Positions 10,732 to 21,102 of a stretch of 64,000 bases of DNA are shown here, one piece after another; position 1 is the first letter of the stretch; every line of letters begins with the position of its first letter. The position numbers and the translations under genes were made by a program. A model generated the notes under the pieces. That model saw nothing but the letters and a program-made list of their open reading frames with translations, was not told the origin of the DNA and did no database searches. Origin of the DNA: Neurospora crassa OR74A (lineage: Eukaryota > Ascomycota > Sordariomycetes > Sordariales > Sordariaceae); assembly GCF_000182925.2 (NCBI RefSeq), contig NC_026504.1, positions 620,001 to 684,000 of the forward strand, read 5' to 3'.

Positions 10732-12585
10732 ATGGCGGAGCCAGATTTGAAAGACCAGGTCGCGGACTCGCGGAGGTCCACGTCGACGGCCGCTGCCACG
10801 GATACGCTCACTCAAGACTCAGCGCGTACTTCAATGCAGGCGAATCACCAGGAGAATCAACATCAGTTTGACGCTGGACAAGGAGCGAGCCATGATTATA
10901 GTGAGAAGCAGCAAGAGCAAGCCGGACAAGCTTCACAACCAGTCACCGAACTCACGCCAGCTGTACCGATTTCCGCCGAACCCGTGTCCCTCCTGACCGG
11001 CGAACCCCCGAGCGAAGCACCTGTCGTCGAGCAGCCTCCCAAGTACTCGATTCACCCAGCATGGGCCAAGCGCCTCATCATCTTCGGCGCCTCCATCTCC
11101 GCCTTCTTCTCGCCCCTCACCGCTCAGATCTACCTCCCAGCTCTGCCTACCGTAGCTGACGACTTCCATGTTACCGCGTCCAAGGCGACCCTGACGGTGA
11201 CAACCTACATGATCTTCCAAGGCATCACGCCCATGTTTCTTGGTGGATTGGCAGATTCAGCGGGCCGTCGACCTGCCTACGTCATCTGCTTTGTCATATA
11301 CATCGGGGCCAATATCGGTCTGGCGCTGTGCAAGAACTTTACGAGTCTCTTGATTCTCCGCATGCTGCAGAGTGCAGGGTCGAGCACCACCATTGCTCTT
11401 TGCCAAGCCACGCTGGCAGATATCACCACCAGTGCGGAACGAGGACAATACGTCGGTATCACGGCGCTTCCTCAAGTCTTGGCTCCGAGTCTCGGTCCAG
11501 TGGTAGGCGGTCTGTTGACCAACTATCTCGGCTGGCGCTGGATCTTCTGGCTGCTAACCATCATGGCTGGCGTTAACCTTTTGGGCTTGCTCATGTTCTT
11601 CCCCGAGACTTGCCGCAAGATCGTAGGCGATGGCAGTGGTCGCAAGGATTCGCACTGGATATACTGGACTGGCTGGCAGCTACTCCGCGACAACCTTGCC
11701 CGTCGCGAACGCCGCAGGGAGCGGAAGCGTCGCGAGGCTGAACTTTCCAAGGAAGACCCGTCCAACCACAACAATGGCCTCCACCTAACCGTCTCAACTG
11801 CTTCTGCCCCCCGTCAGAAGATCAAGCTCAGCCTTACCACACCTAATATCCTCCAGTCTCTCACACTTCTCTTCCGTTCCAAACAGCTCGCCATCCTCCT
11901 CTCCTACTCAGCCATCGTCTTCTCCGGCTTCTACGCCATCGGAACCGCCATGCCTAACCAGCTCTCGACCCTTTACGGGCTTAACGACATCGAAATCGGC
12001 CTCATGTACCTACCCATGGCCGGTGGTTCCATTGTCACAGCCTTTGTTATTGGCAGGGTTATCACATGGAACTTTCACCGCCATGCCAGGCGCCTGGGTA
12101 TGGTAATCGACAGAAGCCGGCAGACGGATCTGAGTGCCTTCCCCATTGAGCGAGCGAGACTGGAGGTGGGACTGCCGCTGTTGGCGCTGACCAGTGCTGT
12201 GGTGATCTCATGGGGCTGGGCCATGCAGAGCAAGACCAGTCTGGCGGCGCCGTGTGTTTTGCTGTTCCTTCTGGGAGTGGGCATGATTGGATTCAACAAC
12301 ACGGTCAGCACCCTGGTTGCGGATATCTACCCGGGCAAGGCCGGAGCGGCGACGGCAGCAAATAACTTGACGAGATGTTTGCTTGGAGCGGCAAGCAGTG
12401 CGGTGATCCTGCCGATGGTCGAAGGAATAGGAAGTGGATGGGCGTATACCATCTTTGGAGGATTGTATGTGTTCTTTGCGCCGTTGTTGCTGGTGCTTAT
12501 GAGCAGGGGAATGAGGTGGAGGGCGGAGGAGAAGTGGAAGGAGGAGGCCAAGGAGGAGAAGAGAAAGCAAGAACAGAAAGCGTGA
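10732..12585 (+). CDS. MFS multidrug:H+ antiporter (DHA1-like)
   Basis: A single-exon gene for a 617-residue polytopic membrane protein. The first 100 residues are hydrophilic, Gln/Ser-rich and probably cytosolic. Then about twelve hydrophobic segments follow, in two six-helix halves split by a basic linker (near RRERRRERKRREAEL, around residue 330). The loop motif GGLADSAGRRPAY between helices 2 and 3 is the major-facilitator signature, and LAPSLGPVVGGLL in helix 5 fits motif C of the drug:H+ antiporter group. The closest functional type is the fungal DHA1 exporter set (Qdr/Aqr/Flr-like), which exports drugs, polyamines or organic acids at the plasma membrane. No biosynthetic cluster surrounds it. 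The tail is strongly charged (EEKWKEEAKEEKRKQEQKA). Confidence 0.92.
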   Translation: MAEPDLKDQVADSRRSTSTAAATDTLTQDSARTSMQANHQENQHQFDAGQGASHDYSEKQQEQAGQASQPVTELTPAVPISAEPVSLLTGEPPSEAPVVEQPPKYSIHPAWAKRLIIFGASISAFFSPLTAQIYLPALPTVADDFHVTASKATLTVTTYMIFQGITPMFLGGLADSAGRRPAYVICFVIYIGANIGLALCKNFTSLLILRMLQSAGSSTTIALCQATLADITTSAERGQYVGITALPQVLAPSLGPVVGGLLTNYLGWRWIFWLLTIMAGVNLLGLLMFFPETCRKIVGDGSGRKDSHWIYWTGWQLLRDNLARRERRRERKRREAELSKEDPSNHNNGLHLTVSTASAPRQKIKLSLTTPNILQSLTLLFRSKQLAILLSYSAIVFSGFYAIGTAMPNQLSTLYGLNDIEIGLMYLPMAGGSIVTAFVIGRVITWNFHRHARRLGMVIDRSRQTDLSAFPIERARLEVGLPLLALTSAVVISWGWAMQSKTSLAAPCVLLFLLGVGMIGFNNTVSTLVADIYPGKAGAATAANNLTRCLLGAASSAVILPMVEGIGSGWAYTIFGGLYVFFAPLLLVLMSRGMRWRAEEKWKEEAKEEKRKQEQKA

Positions 12586-13036
12586 GTGTGTGATGAGAGA
12601 AACGGAAGCCCAAGCATAACTAAGGTCGTTCGGCTTGATTTTGAAGAGGAGTCGGGGAAGGAGAAGGTGTTGTGATACCCATTGCTTTCATCCAATTGCT
12701 TTTCAGCGTTGCATTTCCGGCGTCGGGTTTGTGGTTCGAGGGATAGACGGGATATAATCTCCAAGCTCAATGTGTGGAACGTCATGTGCGACTTTTCGGG
12801 TTAGATTCAACGTTCCATGGTAGCATTTCACTTTCGGACACTTGGTATGTAGTACCGCAAAATAGACAGACATTCATGACAGACAAGAAGAACTTTGTTC
12901 TTGATTCAAAAGGGACAAGACCAAACTTAATATGAATAAAAAGGAGAGGGAGTGGACCCAAAACAAAAAGCCGAGTCATGAGACGTCCCTGATCCCAGAT
13001 TCATTGGGCAAAAGTCGCAAAAAAGAAAAGTTCAAT
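12586..13036. other. Intergenic, 3' of the MFS gene
   Basis: Short 3' flank between the MFS gene and the tRNA gene; no coding or repeat signal seen. Confidence 0.5.
13017..13030 (-). terminator. Pol III T-run terminator for tRNA-Gly
   Basis: On the minus strand a T-rich run (CTTTTCTTTTTTG) begins a few bases after the tRNA 3' end, as expected for Pol III termination. Confidence 0.7.
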
Positions 13037-13107
13037 TGCGCCAGCCGCGAATCGAACGCGGGGCCCATCGATGGCAACGATGGATTTTACCACTAAACCA
13101 CTGGCGC
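13037..13107 (-). tRNA. tRNA-Gly (anticodon GCC)
   Basis: The minus strand reads GCGCCAG...CTGGCGC as a perfect 7-bp acceptor stem with an A discriminator. The anticodon loop TTGCCAT carries GCC, which decodes Gly GGC/GGU. The A box (TGGTTTAGTGG) and B box (GTTCGATTC) of the internal RNA polymerase III promoter are both present. It is 71 nt long with no intron. A run of TTTTCTTTTTT just 3' of it on the minus strand (13017-13030) is a good Pol III terminator. Confidence 0.96.
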
Positions 13108-13405
13108 TTATTGATATCACCTGTATTTGAAACTTGCAACTATGAGCATCAGCGGTCACCTCAAAACGCCAACCGGACTTGGAGTTGAAGGCATTGTTGG
13201 GGCCAAAGAATTGAACGCAGATCAAAAGGAAACGGTAATTAGATACTGTGGTGTAACAAACGAACTTAACATGCGTATACTCGTTGGATGGAGAATACAT
13301 TATGGTACCAGCTAATTTGGTGCTCCGACGCTTGGGCAGGTAGGACGAGCGTACATGTGTTCCCCGGTTGAAGGGTACACATGTAGGTTCGTCCGAATGT
13401 TGAGG

Positions 13406-13441
13406 AAAAAAAAAAAAAAAAAAAAAAAAAGAAAAAAAAAA
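13406..13441. repeat. Poly-A tract (A25-G-A10)
   Basis: Long A run in the gap between the tRNA and the carboxypeptidase gene; possibly a nucleosome-excluding promoter tract. Confidence 0.85.
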
Positions 13442-13940
13442 CCGGTTGCCCGAGTGAATTGAAAGGAAATGTCTCCCTCACCTCACGGCCTTTCTTTTAC
13501 ATCATCATCGCCGTCCGTATAGTTGCTAACGGGTCAAAAAAGATCAGCCATCTCGAAGCCGAGTGTCCCTACCACCATCATCCGTCCAGATGACGACTGC
13601 CCCAACCCCACACGGCCGGGAAGACGATCCTTGCCCAAGAACGGCCCACCACTTCTCGGCTCCGGTTCCTGGGAACCAGTGGGGATGGCGTGCCCGCTTT
13701 TGACGACAGATAAACACAGCCCGCGCCATGCCCAATCTAGGAGGTGTCAATTGTCGTACGTCTCGGCAATTCCGGTCTGACTCCGGGCCGCTGACAATCA
13801 ACAGCCACCCACCATTACCTAATAATCGCTGTTTATAAGCTGCCCAGTCATCCCCAACAACGCTGATGTCTGTTTGACCACCTCCAGTTTCAACCGTCTT
13901 TCGAACACGAAAGGCAACATCATCATCATCAACCTTGAAT

Positions 13941-15731
13941 ATGGAGAAGGGAATCTCTCTCCCGGTGGCCTACACGCCCCCGCCGGCCCAGGCATCCACC
14001 ACCCGATGCAAGTCCCTCAAGACCGTCGCCAAAGCCCTCGCCCTCGGTCTTCCGCTCTACGCCCTCTACGCCTGGCACACCAACCAAGCAATCATTCCAT
14101 CTCTCTCCCGCGCAAATGTCAACTTTGCCTCCCAATGCGAGCAACCTCCTCCGCTCAAGCCCAGCCAAGATGAGAAGCTCGACGAGGCCTACGACTTTCT
14201 CTCCACCGAGACATTCCTCAACGCCTCGGTGGCCCGCCTGTCGGGCGCCGTGCGCGTCAAATCCGAGTCCTTCGACGACCTCGGCGCCGTCGGCGAGGAC
14301 CCCCGCTGGGACGTCTTCTACGACTTTGCCTCGTACCTCAAAAAGACCTTTCCCTTGATCCACTCCAAGCTGCAAGTCGACAAGGTCAACACCCACGGCC
14401 TGCTCTACACCTGGGAAGGGTCCAACAAGGACCTCAAGCCGACCTTGCTCATGGCCCACCAGGACACCGTCCCCGTCCCGCCCGAGACGATCCCCGCCTG
14501 GACCTACCCGCCTTGGTCCGGCGAGTACGACGGCAAGTACATCTGGGGTCGCGGCGCCGGGGATTGCAAGAACCAGTTGATCGCCATCATGGAGACGGTT
14601 GAGCTCCTGCTGGAAGCCGGGTGGGAGCCCAAACGCACCATTTTGCTGTCTTTCGGTTTCGACGAGGAATGCTCCGGTCGACAGGGCGCTGCTCATCTCT
14701 CCAAGTTCATCGAAGAGCGGTACGGGAAGGATTCGCTGGCTGTGATTGTCGACGAAGGCGCCGGCTTCGAAAAGACGTGGGGAACACTGTTTGCCAAACC
14801 GGGAACGGCCGAAAAGGGATACACGGACGTTTACATCACGGTGCGCATGCCGGGCGGCCACTCGTCTATCCCCTCGGACCACACCAGCATTGGTGTTTTG
14901 AGCGAGCTCATCACGCGCATCGAAGCAGAGCAGTACCGCACCCATTTAGAAGAGGAAAACCCGTACTTCACCCAATTACAATGCGGCGCAGCGCATTCGC
15001 CTCACTTCTCACACAAACTCAAGAAACTGCTTGCCCACCGGAAGCGCCACTCCTCCTCTTTTTCCTCTTCTTCTGCTGTTGAAACCTGCAAAACAAAAGA
15101 CTATCTAGCCCTCGAAGCCGCGCGCGAAGGCGGCCCAGCCATCAAATACCTAATGCAAACCTCTCAAGCAGTCGACGTCATTTCGGGCGGCATCAAAACC
15201 AACGCTCTTCCCGAACGTGTCCGCGCCACCATCAACCACCGGATCAACATAGGCGAAACCCCCCAGGTCGTTTACGACCGTCTTACCAAGCTCGCCGCGC
15301 ACGTCGCCAAGCGCCACGGCCTTGCCCTCCACGCTTTTGATTCTAATGATGATGAAGACGAGCAGCCCGAGCCACCCAACTCCCTGATCCTCACCAAATC
15401 CTCCCACGAACTCCTCGTCGCACCCATCACCCCCTCCTTCCCCTCCAGTAGAGGACCCTTCGCGGTGTTAGCAGGAACCACCCGCGCCCTCTACGGTGAA
15501 GAGGTGATTGTCACCCCTGGGATCATGACGGGCAATACAGACACACGATATTACTGGGACGTGACGAGACATATATTCCGGTGGGGACCGGGGTATGACC
15601 CCGCCGATGACGATGCTGGGTTTGGAAACATTCACACGGTAAATGAGCGGGTGAGTGTGAGGGCGCATGTGAATGGCGTGAAGTGGTTTTGGATGTTTTT
15701 GAGGAATATGGATGAGGTTGAGGTTGAGTGA
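13941..15731 (+). CDS. Carboxypeptidase S-like M20 metallopeptidase
   Basis: A 596-residue single-exon protein that starts at the ATG at 13941. A hydrophobic segment near residues 30-55 (LALGLPLYALYAW) is probably a membrane anchor for delivery to the vacuole, as in yeast Cps1. The M20 metal-binding sites are visible: MAHQDTVPVPPE (His173), GRGAGDCKNQLIA, and DEECSG with the catalytic Glu pair. A His near MTGNTDTRYYWDVTRHIFRW fits the last zinc-site region. The family removes C-terminal residues from peptides with a preceding Gly in the vacuole. The Ser-rich patch near residues 360-376 (HSSSFSSSSAVE) is a probable loop. There are no adjacent functionally linked genes. Confidence 0.92.
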   Translation: MEKGISLPVAYTPPPAQASTTRCKSLKTVAKALALGLPLYALYAWHTNQAIIPSLSRANVNFASQCEQPPPLKPSQDEKLDEAYDFLSTETFLNASVARLSGAVRVKSESFDDLGAVGEDPRWDVFYDFASYLKKTFPLIHSKLQVDKVNTHGLLYTWEGSNKDLKPTLLMAHQDTVPVPPETIPAWTYPPWSGEYDGKYIWGRGAGDCKNQLIAIMETVELLLEAGWEPKRTILLSFGFDEECSGRQGAAHLSKFIEERYGKDSLAVIVDEGAGFEKTWGTLFAKPGTAEKGYTDVYITVRMPGGHSSIPSDHTSIGVLSELITRIEAEQYRTHLEEENPYFTQLQCGAAHSPHFSHKLKKLLAHRKRHSSSFSSSSAVETCKTKDYLALEAAREGGPAIKYLMQTSQAVDVISGGIKTNALPERVRATINHRINIGETPQVVYDRLTKLAAHVAKRHGLALHAFDSNDDEDEQPEPPNSLILTKSSHELLVAPITPSFPSSRGPFAVLAGTTRALYGEEVIVTPGIMTGNTDTRYYWDVTRHIFRWGPGYDPADDDAGFGNIHTVNERVSVRAHVNGVKWFWMFLRNMDEVEVE

Positions 15732-16812
15732 GGTGGATGGGTGGATGTTGATGGGTAGAAGATGGGGGGGGGGGGGGGTGGAGCGGTGGGTCGAATGGAT
15801 GGGGTGGAAAGATGGATGGGGTCTGGTGGAGGTTGAGTGGGACTCGAAGGAATAGGATGTACCTTATAAAGATGGGAAAAGAAAACACAACGTGAAGAGG
15901 GCGATGGGTATGGGAGAAATGAAAACGAGAGGAAGTGGAAGAGAGGGGGAGGAAGGGACCGTTGTTTGAACGATGGTGGTGGAATGGAGGATGCACGTGT
16001 TGATGATGCCGTACATGAATTGATGATGAATTGATGAATGATGAGTAGAGGTACCTGCAGTTTATTCCTCTAGGAAAAGAAATATCAAATGAACTGGTTT
16101 TGTAACAGTGAAATCTCCAGCAACACCTCCATCCTTGATCCTTGGAGGAGGACCGGTGATCCGATCAGACACTTGCGACCTCCCAATGTCATTCTGATGA
16201 ATTTTCCGTAGATGCATGCTCCTGACATTTGCTGCATTGTCTGGCCTACGATTGTGCTGCATCATGTGCGTGTTCCCTCGACAACGAACGCATGCAAGAT
16301 GCAGGAGGTGTTGACTTCTTGTTGGATTGATACACCACTTCGAGTTTTGGGTCATGTACTGAATTCCCAACTCCCTTGTGTGATGACTGTCTCCACACCC
16401 CATGGCATATTTGTACACATTATCATTCTCATCTTTCGTTTCTAGAGAATCTACCTGTGAATTCCATTGGATCTCAATATTGACCAAAGTATGGGTTGCC
16501 CGCTACGCCGAACTCCGTGAAAACAGCAAAGGGAACACATGTGTACTCGTCCACCTAGCCATGCACAATGCGAATACCCTTCCGCAGGCAAGCAAATTCG
16601 ACAAATGAATCTCCTGGACGGTGCCCGATCTTCAAGCAATACATCGCAAGCCGACTAGTGACTACACTGAAGGTGACACCAACCACGTCCTTGGCGACCT
16701 GTTTTAGTTCATCCATTCAGCCACAAACGCCATCCCGCCTTGGGTCTTCCAACCAAGGGAAGCCTCGATGCAACATGTTTCGCTCACTTCTGTCTCTCGC
16801 TTACTCGCACAA
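15732..16812. other. Convergent intergenic region
   Basis: Lies between the 3' ends of two convergent genes. It contains a run of 15 G (15764-15778) and GGATG-rich simple sequence just after the carboxypeptidase stop. Remaining ORFs are random-looking. Confidence 0.5.
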
Positions 16813-18411
16813 TCACTTCTCAACATAAACCGCCTCATATATCTCCGACATCCTCCCACAAACATCATCAAACTCGTCCTCATCCAAGCGACACCACACC
16901 TCCATGGTACTCAACCACAGTACCTTCTCCAGATCCTTACCCGTGGTCTCGACAATCCACTTTGGGTCTCCCCACATACGCAAAAGCTTGCCCGTCTTCT
17001 CGTCCATCTCCACCAGTCCCGTTTTACTGTTGACCACGTCCGAGAAATCCGGTTTGACGCCGTTGTGATGGAAGAACATCATTTTCTTCTGGTCCTGCTT
17101 CAGTGTGAGGTTACCCACTGTTGACAGCCACGATGAATCAAACAAAAAAGGGGACTGGGTATCGGCGGGAGCAGGATGCTTGGCTTCCTTTGCTGCCTGC
17201 TGCAACGCTCGCCAGTCTTCGACGGGATCCATCTGCTTCATGAACATGCCGCGCCATTTGCCGTTGGCGCTGCGGCCGTGGGCTTTCGGCATGTTTTTGA
17301 CGTCATAGAACCCCTTCTTTTGACCTTGGGCGGAGGGGAGCTTGGTCCATTCCATGGGCGGGGAGTAGCCTCCGTGTTCGGCGGGCCTTTTGGCGAGCTC
17401 TTGGAGGACGTACGCAGCTTGGAGGAAGGTCTCCTTGTCGCCTTCGCCCGGTCCGTGCTGCGAGAATATGGCCATGTAGTGCGAGGGGCCGTGATAATTG
17501 TAATACGATGCGAGCAAGAGGGTGTCGGCGTGCCGAGCTTTGTCGAGGACGATCATGCCGCTTTCGGAACTCGCGCGGTCGGTGAGTTGCGGGACGGGAA
17601 TGCTTCCGGCAATTTGATAGAAGTACTTGGAGCCGGAGGGGACCCAGAAGTCGGGCCAGGAAATGAACCCCGTAGACTGGAAGGGCTCGGCGCCCGGAGC
17701 AAAGATCTTGTCGGGGTTGTTCGCTATGATGATGTCGGCGTCGAGGAAGAGGATGTTCTGAAAAGTGGAGGTGACCATGGCGAGAAATTTCCACTGGAAG
17801 CGATCGAACTTGGGGGGATGAGGGTTCAGATGTGCCCAGATATCTTCGAGATAAATACAGGCCGCGTTGTAGTGCGGGACGAGGTTTGCGCAGAGGTTGT
17901 CAATCCATACTGAGGATGAGTCGATGACGATCTGAATGGGAAGCTTGGAGCCGGATTGGCGTGTCATCACGAGCAGAGTGATGACTTGACCAAAGTTGCC
18001 CTTGCCGGCTGTTGTCACGATACCGGTCGTGTCGGCATCGTAGGGGAGGTGGCGCGCAAAGTCGGGGAGTGTCTTGATGAAAGCAGCGTGAGACTTGCTC
18101 AAATCGCTGACCTCTTTGGGATTCGGCTTCCAGATCTCGGGACGGGCACGGTCAAAGTCGGGTACCCAGTTCAAGGCGTCTACCTTTTCCTTGAACGTGA
18201 GGGGCGGCGAATGAGGTCGGACCGCCTCGAGACGGGCAAAGAACTCGACCCAGAAATCATTGGGCTCGTGAGGCAAAAGTCGCAAGCGTGTCGACTCTTC
18301 GGCGAGGATGGCGGGGCGGTGGTGGTAAAAGTAGATGACAGTGAAGAGAAGAGGGAGGATCAGGGCAATGTACTTGAGGCCGCTCAAGTTGGGCGAGCTT
18401 CCGATCACCAT
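16813..18411 (-). CDS. Type II Golgi alpha-mannosyltransferase (Mnn1/Mnn2, GT71-like)
   Basis: A single-exon gene for 532 residues; the first ATG is at 18411. A short N-terminal tail is followed by one hydrophobic helix (YIALILPLLFTVIYFY), the signal anchor of a type II Golgi protein. The lumenal part has the DxD metal and nucleotide-sugar motif in LFLDADIIIANNP and a second conserved block, SSESGMIVLDKARH, both typical of the fungal MNN alpha-mannosyltransferases. It probably uses GDP-mannose to extend N-glycan outer chains or cell-wall mannoproteins. The linkage made (alpha-1,2 or alpha-1,3) cannot be told from the sequence. Confidence 0.88.
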   Translation of the reverse strand: MVIGSSPNLSGLKYIALILPLLFTVIYFYHHRPAILAEESTRLRLLPHEPNDFWVEFFARLEAVRPHSPPLTFKEKVDALNWVPDFDRARPEIWKPNPKEVSDLSKSHAAFIKTLPDFARHLPYDADTTGIVTTAGKGNFGQVITLLVMTRQSGSKLPIQIVIDSSSVWIDNLCANLVPHYNAACIYLEDIWAHLNPHPPKFDRFQWKFLAMVTSTFQNILFLDADIIIANNPDKIFAPGAEPFQSTGFISWPDFWVPSGSKYFYQIAGSIPVPQLTDRASSESGMIVLDKARHADTLLLASYYNYHGPSHYMAIFSQHGPGEGDKETFLQAAYVLQELAKRPAEHGGYSPPMEWTKLPSAQGQKKGFYDVKNMPKAHGRSANGKWRGMFMKQMDPVEDWRALQQAAKEAKHPAPADTQSPFLFDSSWLSTVGNLTLKQDQKKMMFFHHNGVKPDFSDVVNSKTGLVEMDEKTGKLLRMWGDPKWIVETTGKDLEKVLWLSTMEVWCRLDEDEFDDVCGRMSEIYEAVYVEK

Positions 18412-19938
18412 GGTGACACCCGCACACTTCAAGCGCGAAGCTTGAGTAGCGCTTCCAATTTTGTGGTGTTGAGGAGACGAAAGGTGACGGCGGGGTAATC
18501 CGTCTCCGTCAATTGGGAGGAAAGATGTTTAGGTGTGGGAGACAAAGGTGGGCCAATAATCGTCCGACTGCCAAGCAAAGAAGGGAATGGGAAGATTGAG
18601 TGGTTGACAACACGAGTCTGGACAATAGATTGGTGTGGCAGAAAAAAAAGAAGGATGACGTCAGCTGTCAGATGGAAAGATGGACTTGGTGTGTGGTTGC
18701 TCCCGTGTCTCTTGAGTTCTCCCTTGGAGGTCCTTCCACAGGTCCCTTTAAGGTGACTTCTGCTTTGTCTCGCCCTATCTGATTCGGCTTCATGCGACTG
18801 TCGTTGGTGGTGGGATTCCTTCCCAAGCAATCACAACCTAACCTGGGGTAATGAAACCTTCATGAACGGTGGAACCGTCGATGGAATGGAAAGCACATTT
18901 TGTGCCACTTCCCGTTCAACGCGCGTGAAGCCCCCAATGATTCCCCTCTGCCAAGTCTTTGGGGAGTTTGGAAGCAAACCAAATCTCACCGTCCGGTTGT
19001 ACGGCAGGTACCTCTAGGCAGTCACTTGCCCATTGCAACATCCGCTTACATTGTACGACCCATGCTGATATGTTCCCTTACTTCAGTGATTTCAACCTTC
19101 TCCTATTCTACAAAGTCATCCTCGGCTGGCCTCTTGAAGATTGTCGAAAATCAGATCATAAAGAGCAGCCTATCTGATACCCTTTTGGAACTTCGACATG
19201 GCAACGACGGCTTCGGATGCAAAAACCCGTCGTGGACCAAACAAGCCCCAAATTGGCATTGGAATCTGAGCCAGTACATGTTCTCGGTTTCTCCAAGTTC
19301 GCACTGTACCAAAAGCACCAGGCAAGCCCAGGCCCTTGGGTTGAGGTACGGTGAGCACCCTGACATTTATAAGTATACGTACCTCTACCTACATGCTTCG
19401 CTAAGGATAGGGTAGCCTCTGTGGACCGACTTTGCTGATGATACCCTAGCAATACGATGTCGATCAGATCATTCAGATGCAAGGTACAAGTCTTGCTAGC
19501 GCCAACAACATAATTCTAGACCATGAGGGTGAAAATTTTCTACAACTTTGATATTTCTAACTAACCAGTTGGACCGTACATTAACAGGCTACGAGCTGAG
19601 GGTAAAGGTGCATGTTATCTACCAGGAAGCCACCGCCGCTTCATTGCTGACCACGAATGGTGCTCGTAGATGATCATCAACAGGGATATAGGTCAGGGTC
19701 TTCAGCATGGGTTCACTAGGCCCGACGACAACAACATTGTGTAGACACTCGACGAAAACGCAACAGGCGTCACCGTTGCAACACAAAGAAATCACGTGGA
19801 ATACGAGGTGAAATGCGATCTTATTGTTTCTCTATCCGTTGAGTAGACTTATCCGAGGTACGCTTGTCTCGCTTGCAATGGCGCCGCCGTTGCGACTTGG
19901 ACTGTTGTTCCAGTATCTGCAAGTCAATCCCGGGCTGG
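18412..19938. other. Intergenic region left of the DG cluster
   Basis: Promoter side of the mannosyltransferase gene and 3' side of DG1. ORFs near 18900-19415 begin only with non-ATG codons and show no motif. A GGTACCTCTAGG motif is present near 19007-19018. An open frame downstream of DG1 (19821-19930, minus strand) is strongly basic (SQRRRHCKRDKR) and resembles the basic tails of other DG proteins; it may be a lost or alternatively spliced DG1 tail. Confidence 0.45.
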
Positions 19939-21006
19939 CTATGTGATCTCCCCATACTCAAGGGCACATATACAGTTGTCGACGTCGTATCTCTTAGTAT
20001 TTCTCTGGCCCGAGGAATCCTTCGGCCACTTCTCAGGCGGCGGCGACAAGGCAGCATTCCTCTTAAACTTCCTTGCGTCCAGCCAGCTCATGTCCAGAGC
20101 TTCAAGGTCCGTACCTGCCCGCCTCTCCTTCGAATAGTTGTCCCACAAGATCATTTCCCAGTCTTCGTCCGACTTTTCCTCTTCCAACCAGCGCTCCCAC
20201 TTCCATGGTTGCTGAGCCATGGAAAGAATCTGAAGAAGCCCCGCCACCGTTGCCCAGCAGTCGTTGGTCGCGTTGTGCCAGGCAAACCCCTTGCGGCCAA
20301 GGCCGGAGGAGGCGGACGCCAACGAGACACCGAGCGAGTAGAGCATTTCCTCGGCCTTGTTTCTCCATTTGCGAAACCGCATATGGAAAAGCCCGAGGAG
20401 TTGGAAGTCCCACTGCTCTGCGCCATGGGCGGTGATGTCCACGCCGGCCTCGCGGAAGACCGAGGTCTCCAGTCGGGCGTCCCAGTACAGAACGATGACT
20501 TTGCGTTTCTTGCCCGCCGCTGCTTCGTTTCGTGACAGATGGCTTGTCGACAGCCACTTCATCTTGTTTGTGATGACAGTCATTGCCTTCTCCCTGTTGC
20601 AGAAGTAGCTCTTGGCAAAGTAGCAGCTGTAGGGCCTTGCTTTGTGGGACTTTTCCTGGAGCGACTTATGTACGAAGCAACTGTCGGCCGTGAAGTTCTT
20701 GTACTTGCGCACGATGCAATGTACGGAGCGGATCTTGGGAAGCGCTTTCTCGACGGTGAACTTGCGTTTACGTGACGGCGACCGATGGTCTCGGGGGTCG
20801 TACCAGGACATGCCAACTTCGGACAGCCGCTCGTAGTACGATGCGAAGGGAAGGTGGTCAACACACTCAAAGTCGATCGACACGAGGATTGTGTCTTTGA
20901 GCTGGTTGTACATGTCCTTGAGGTCTTGAAGGCTGGACACGGAGGGAGGTTGGTAAAGATATTCGTCGACCTGTCGTCCGGTCGACTGTAACTGCTTTGA
21001 CGCCAT
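19939..21006 (-). CDS. DG1: Gfd2/YDR514C-like DEDDh exonuclease-fold protein
   Basis: A 355-residue protein that starts at the ATG at 21006, about 85 bp downstream of a TATATAAA box. The nuclease-like domain fills most of it: motif I VSIDFE (Asp45, Glu47), SEVGMSWYDPR, the family motif HKARPYSCYFAK (121-132), VLYWDARLE (Asp176), EQWDFQ (Asp200) and WHNATNDCW with the H-x4-D pair His244/Asp249. The set D-x-E, D, H-x4-D is that of DEDDh 3'-5' exonucleases, and all candidate metal ligands are present. There is no signal peptide or membrane helix. Unlike its neighbours it has no GWP tail, and its basic tail lies in another frame just beyond the stop. Activity on RNA or DNA is not known. It is the leftmost member of the cluster. 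Confidence 0.85.
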   Translation of the reverse strand: MASKQLQSTGRQVDEYLYQPPSVSSLQDLKDMYNQLKDTILVSIDFECVDHLPFASYYERLSEVGMSWYDPRDHRSPSRKRKFTVEKALPKIRSVHCIVRKYKNFTADSCFVHKSLQEKSHKARPYSCYFAKSYFCNREKAMTVITNKMKWLSTSHLSRNEAAAGKKRKVIVLYWDARLETSVFREAGVDITAHGAEQWDFQLLGLFHMRFRKWRNKAEEMLYSLGVSLASASSGLGRKGFAWHNATNDCWATVAGLLQILSMAQQPWKWERWLEEEKSDEDWEMILWDNYSKERRAGTDLEALDMSWLDARKFKRNAALSPPPEKWPKDSSGQRNTKRYDVDNCICALEYGEIT

Positions 21007-21090
21007 ATTGAGGAGTGGATGGAGGTTCAGGGAGATGTTCGAAGGTGAAGAACAGCCAAACACGACTGTTGACAAGAGAAGAGGGTGAAT

Positions 21091-21102
21091 TTATATATAA
21101 AA
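21091..21102 (-). promoter_or_regulatory. TATA box of DG1
   Basis: Minus strand TTTTATATATAA, about 85 bp upstream of the DG1 ATG. Similar boxes precede DG2, DG3, DG4 and DG7. Confidence 0.5.

Noticed and set aside
16062-16487. 141-codon minus-strand ORF downstream of the carboxypeptidase gene
   Set aside because: It starts with TTG, has no motif and lies in a convergent 3' gap.
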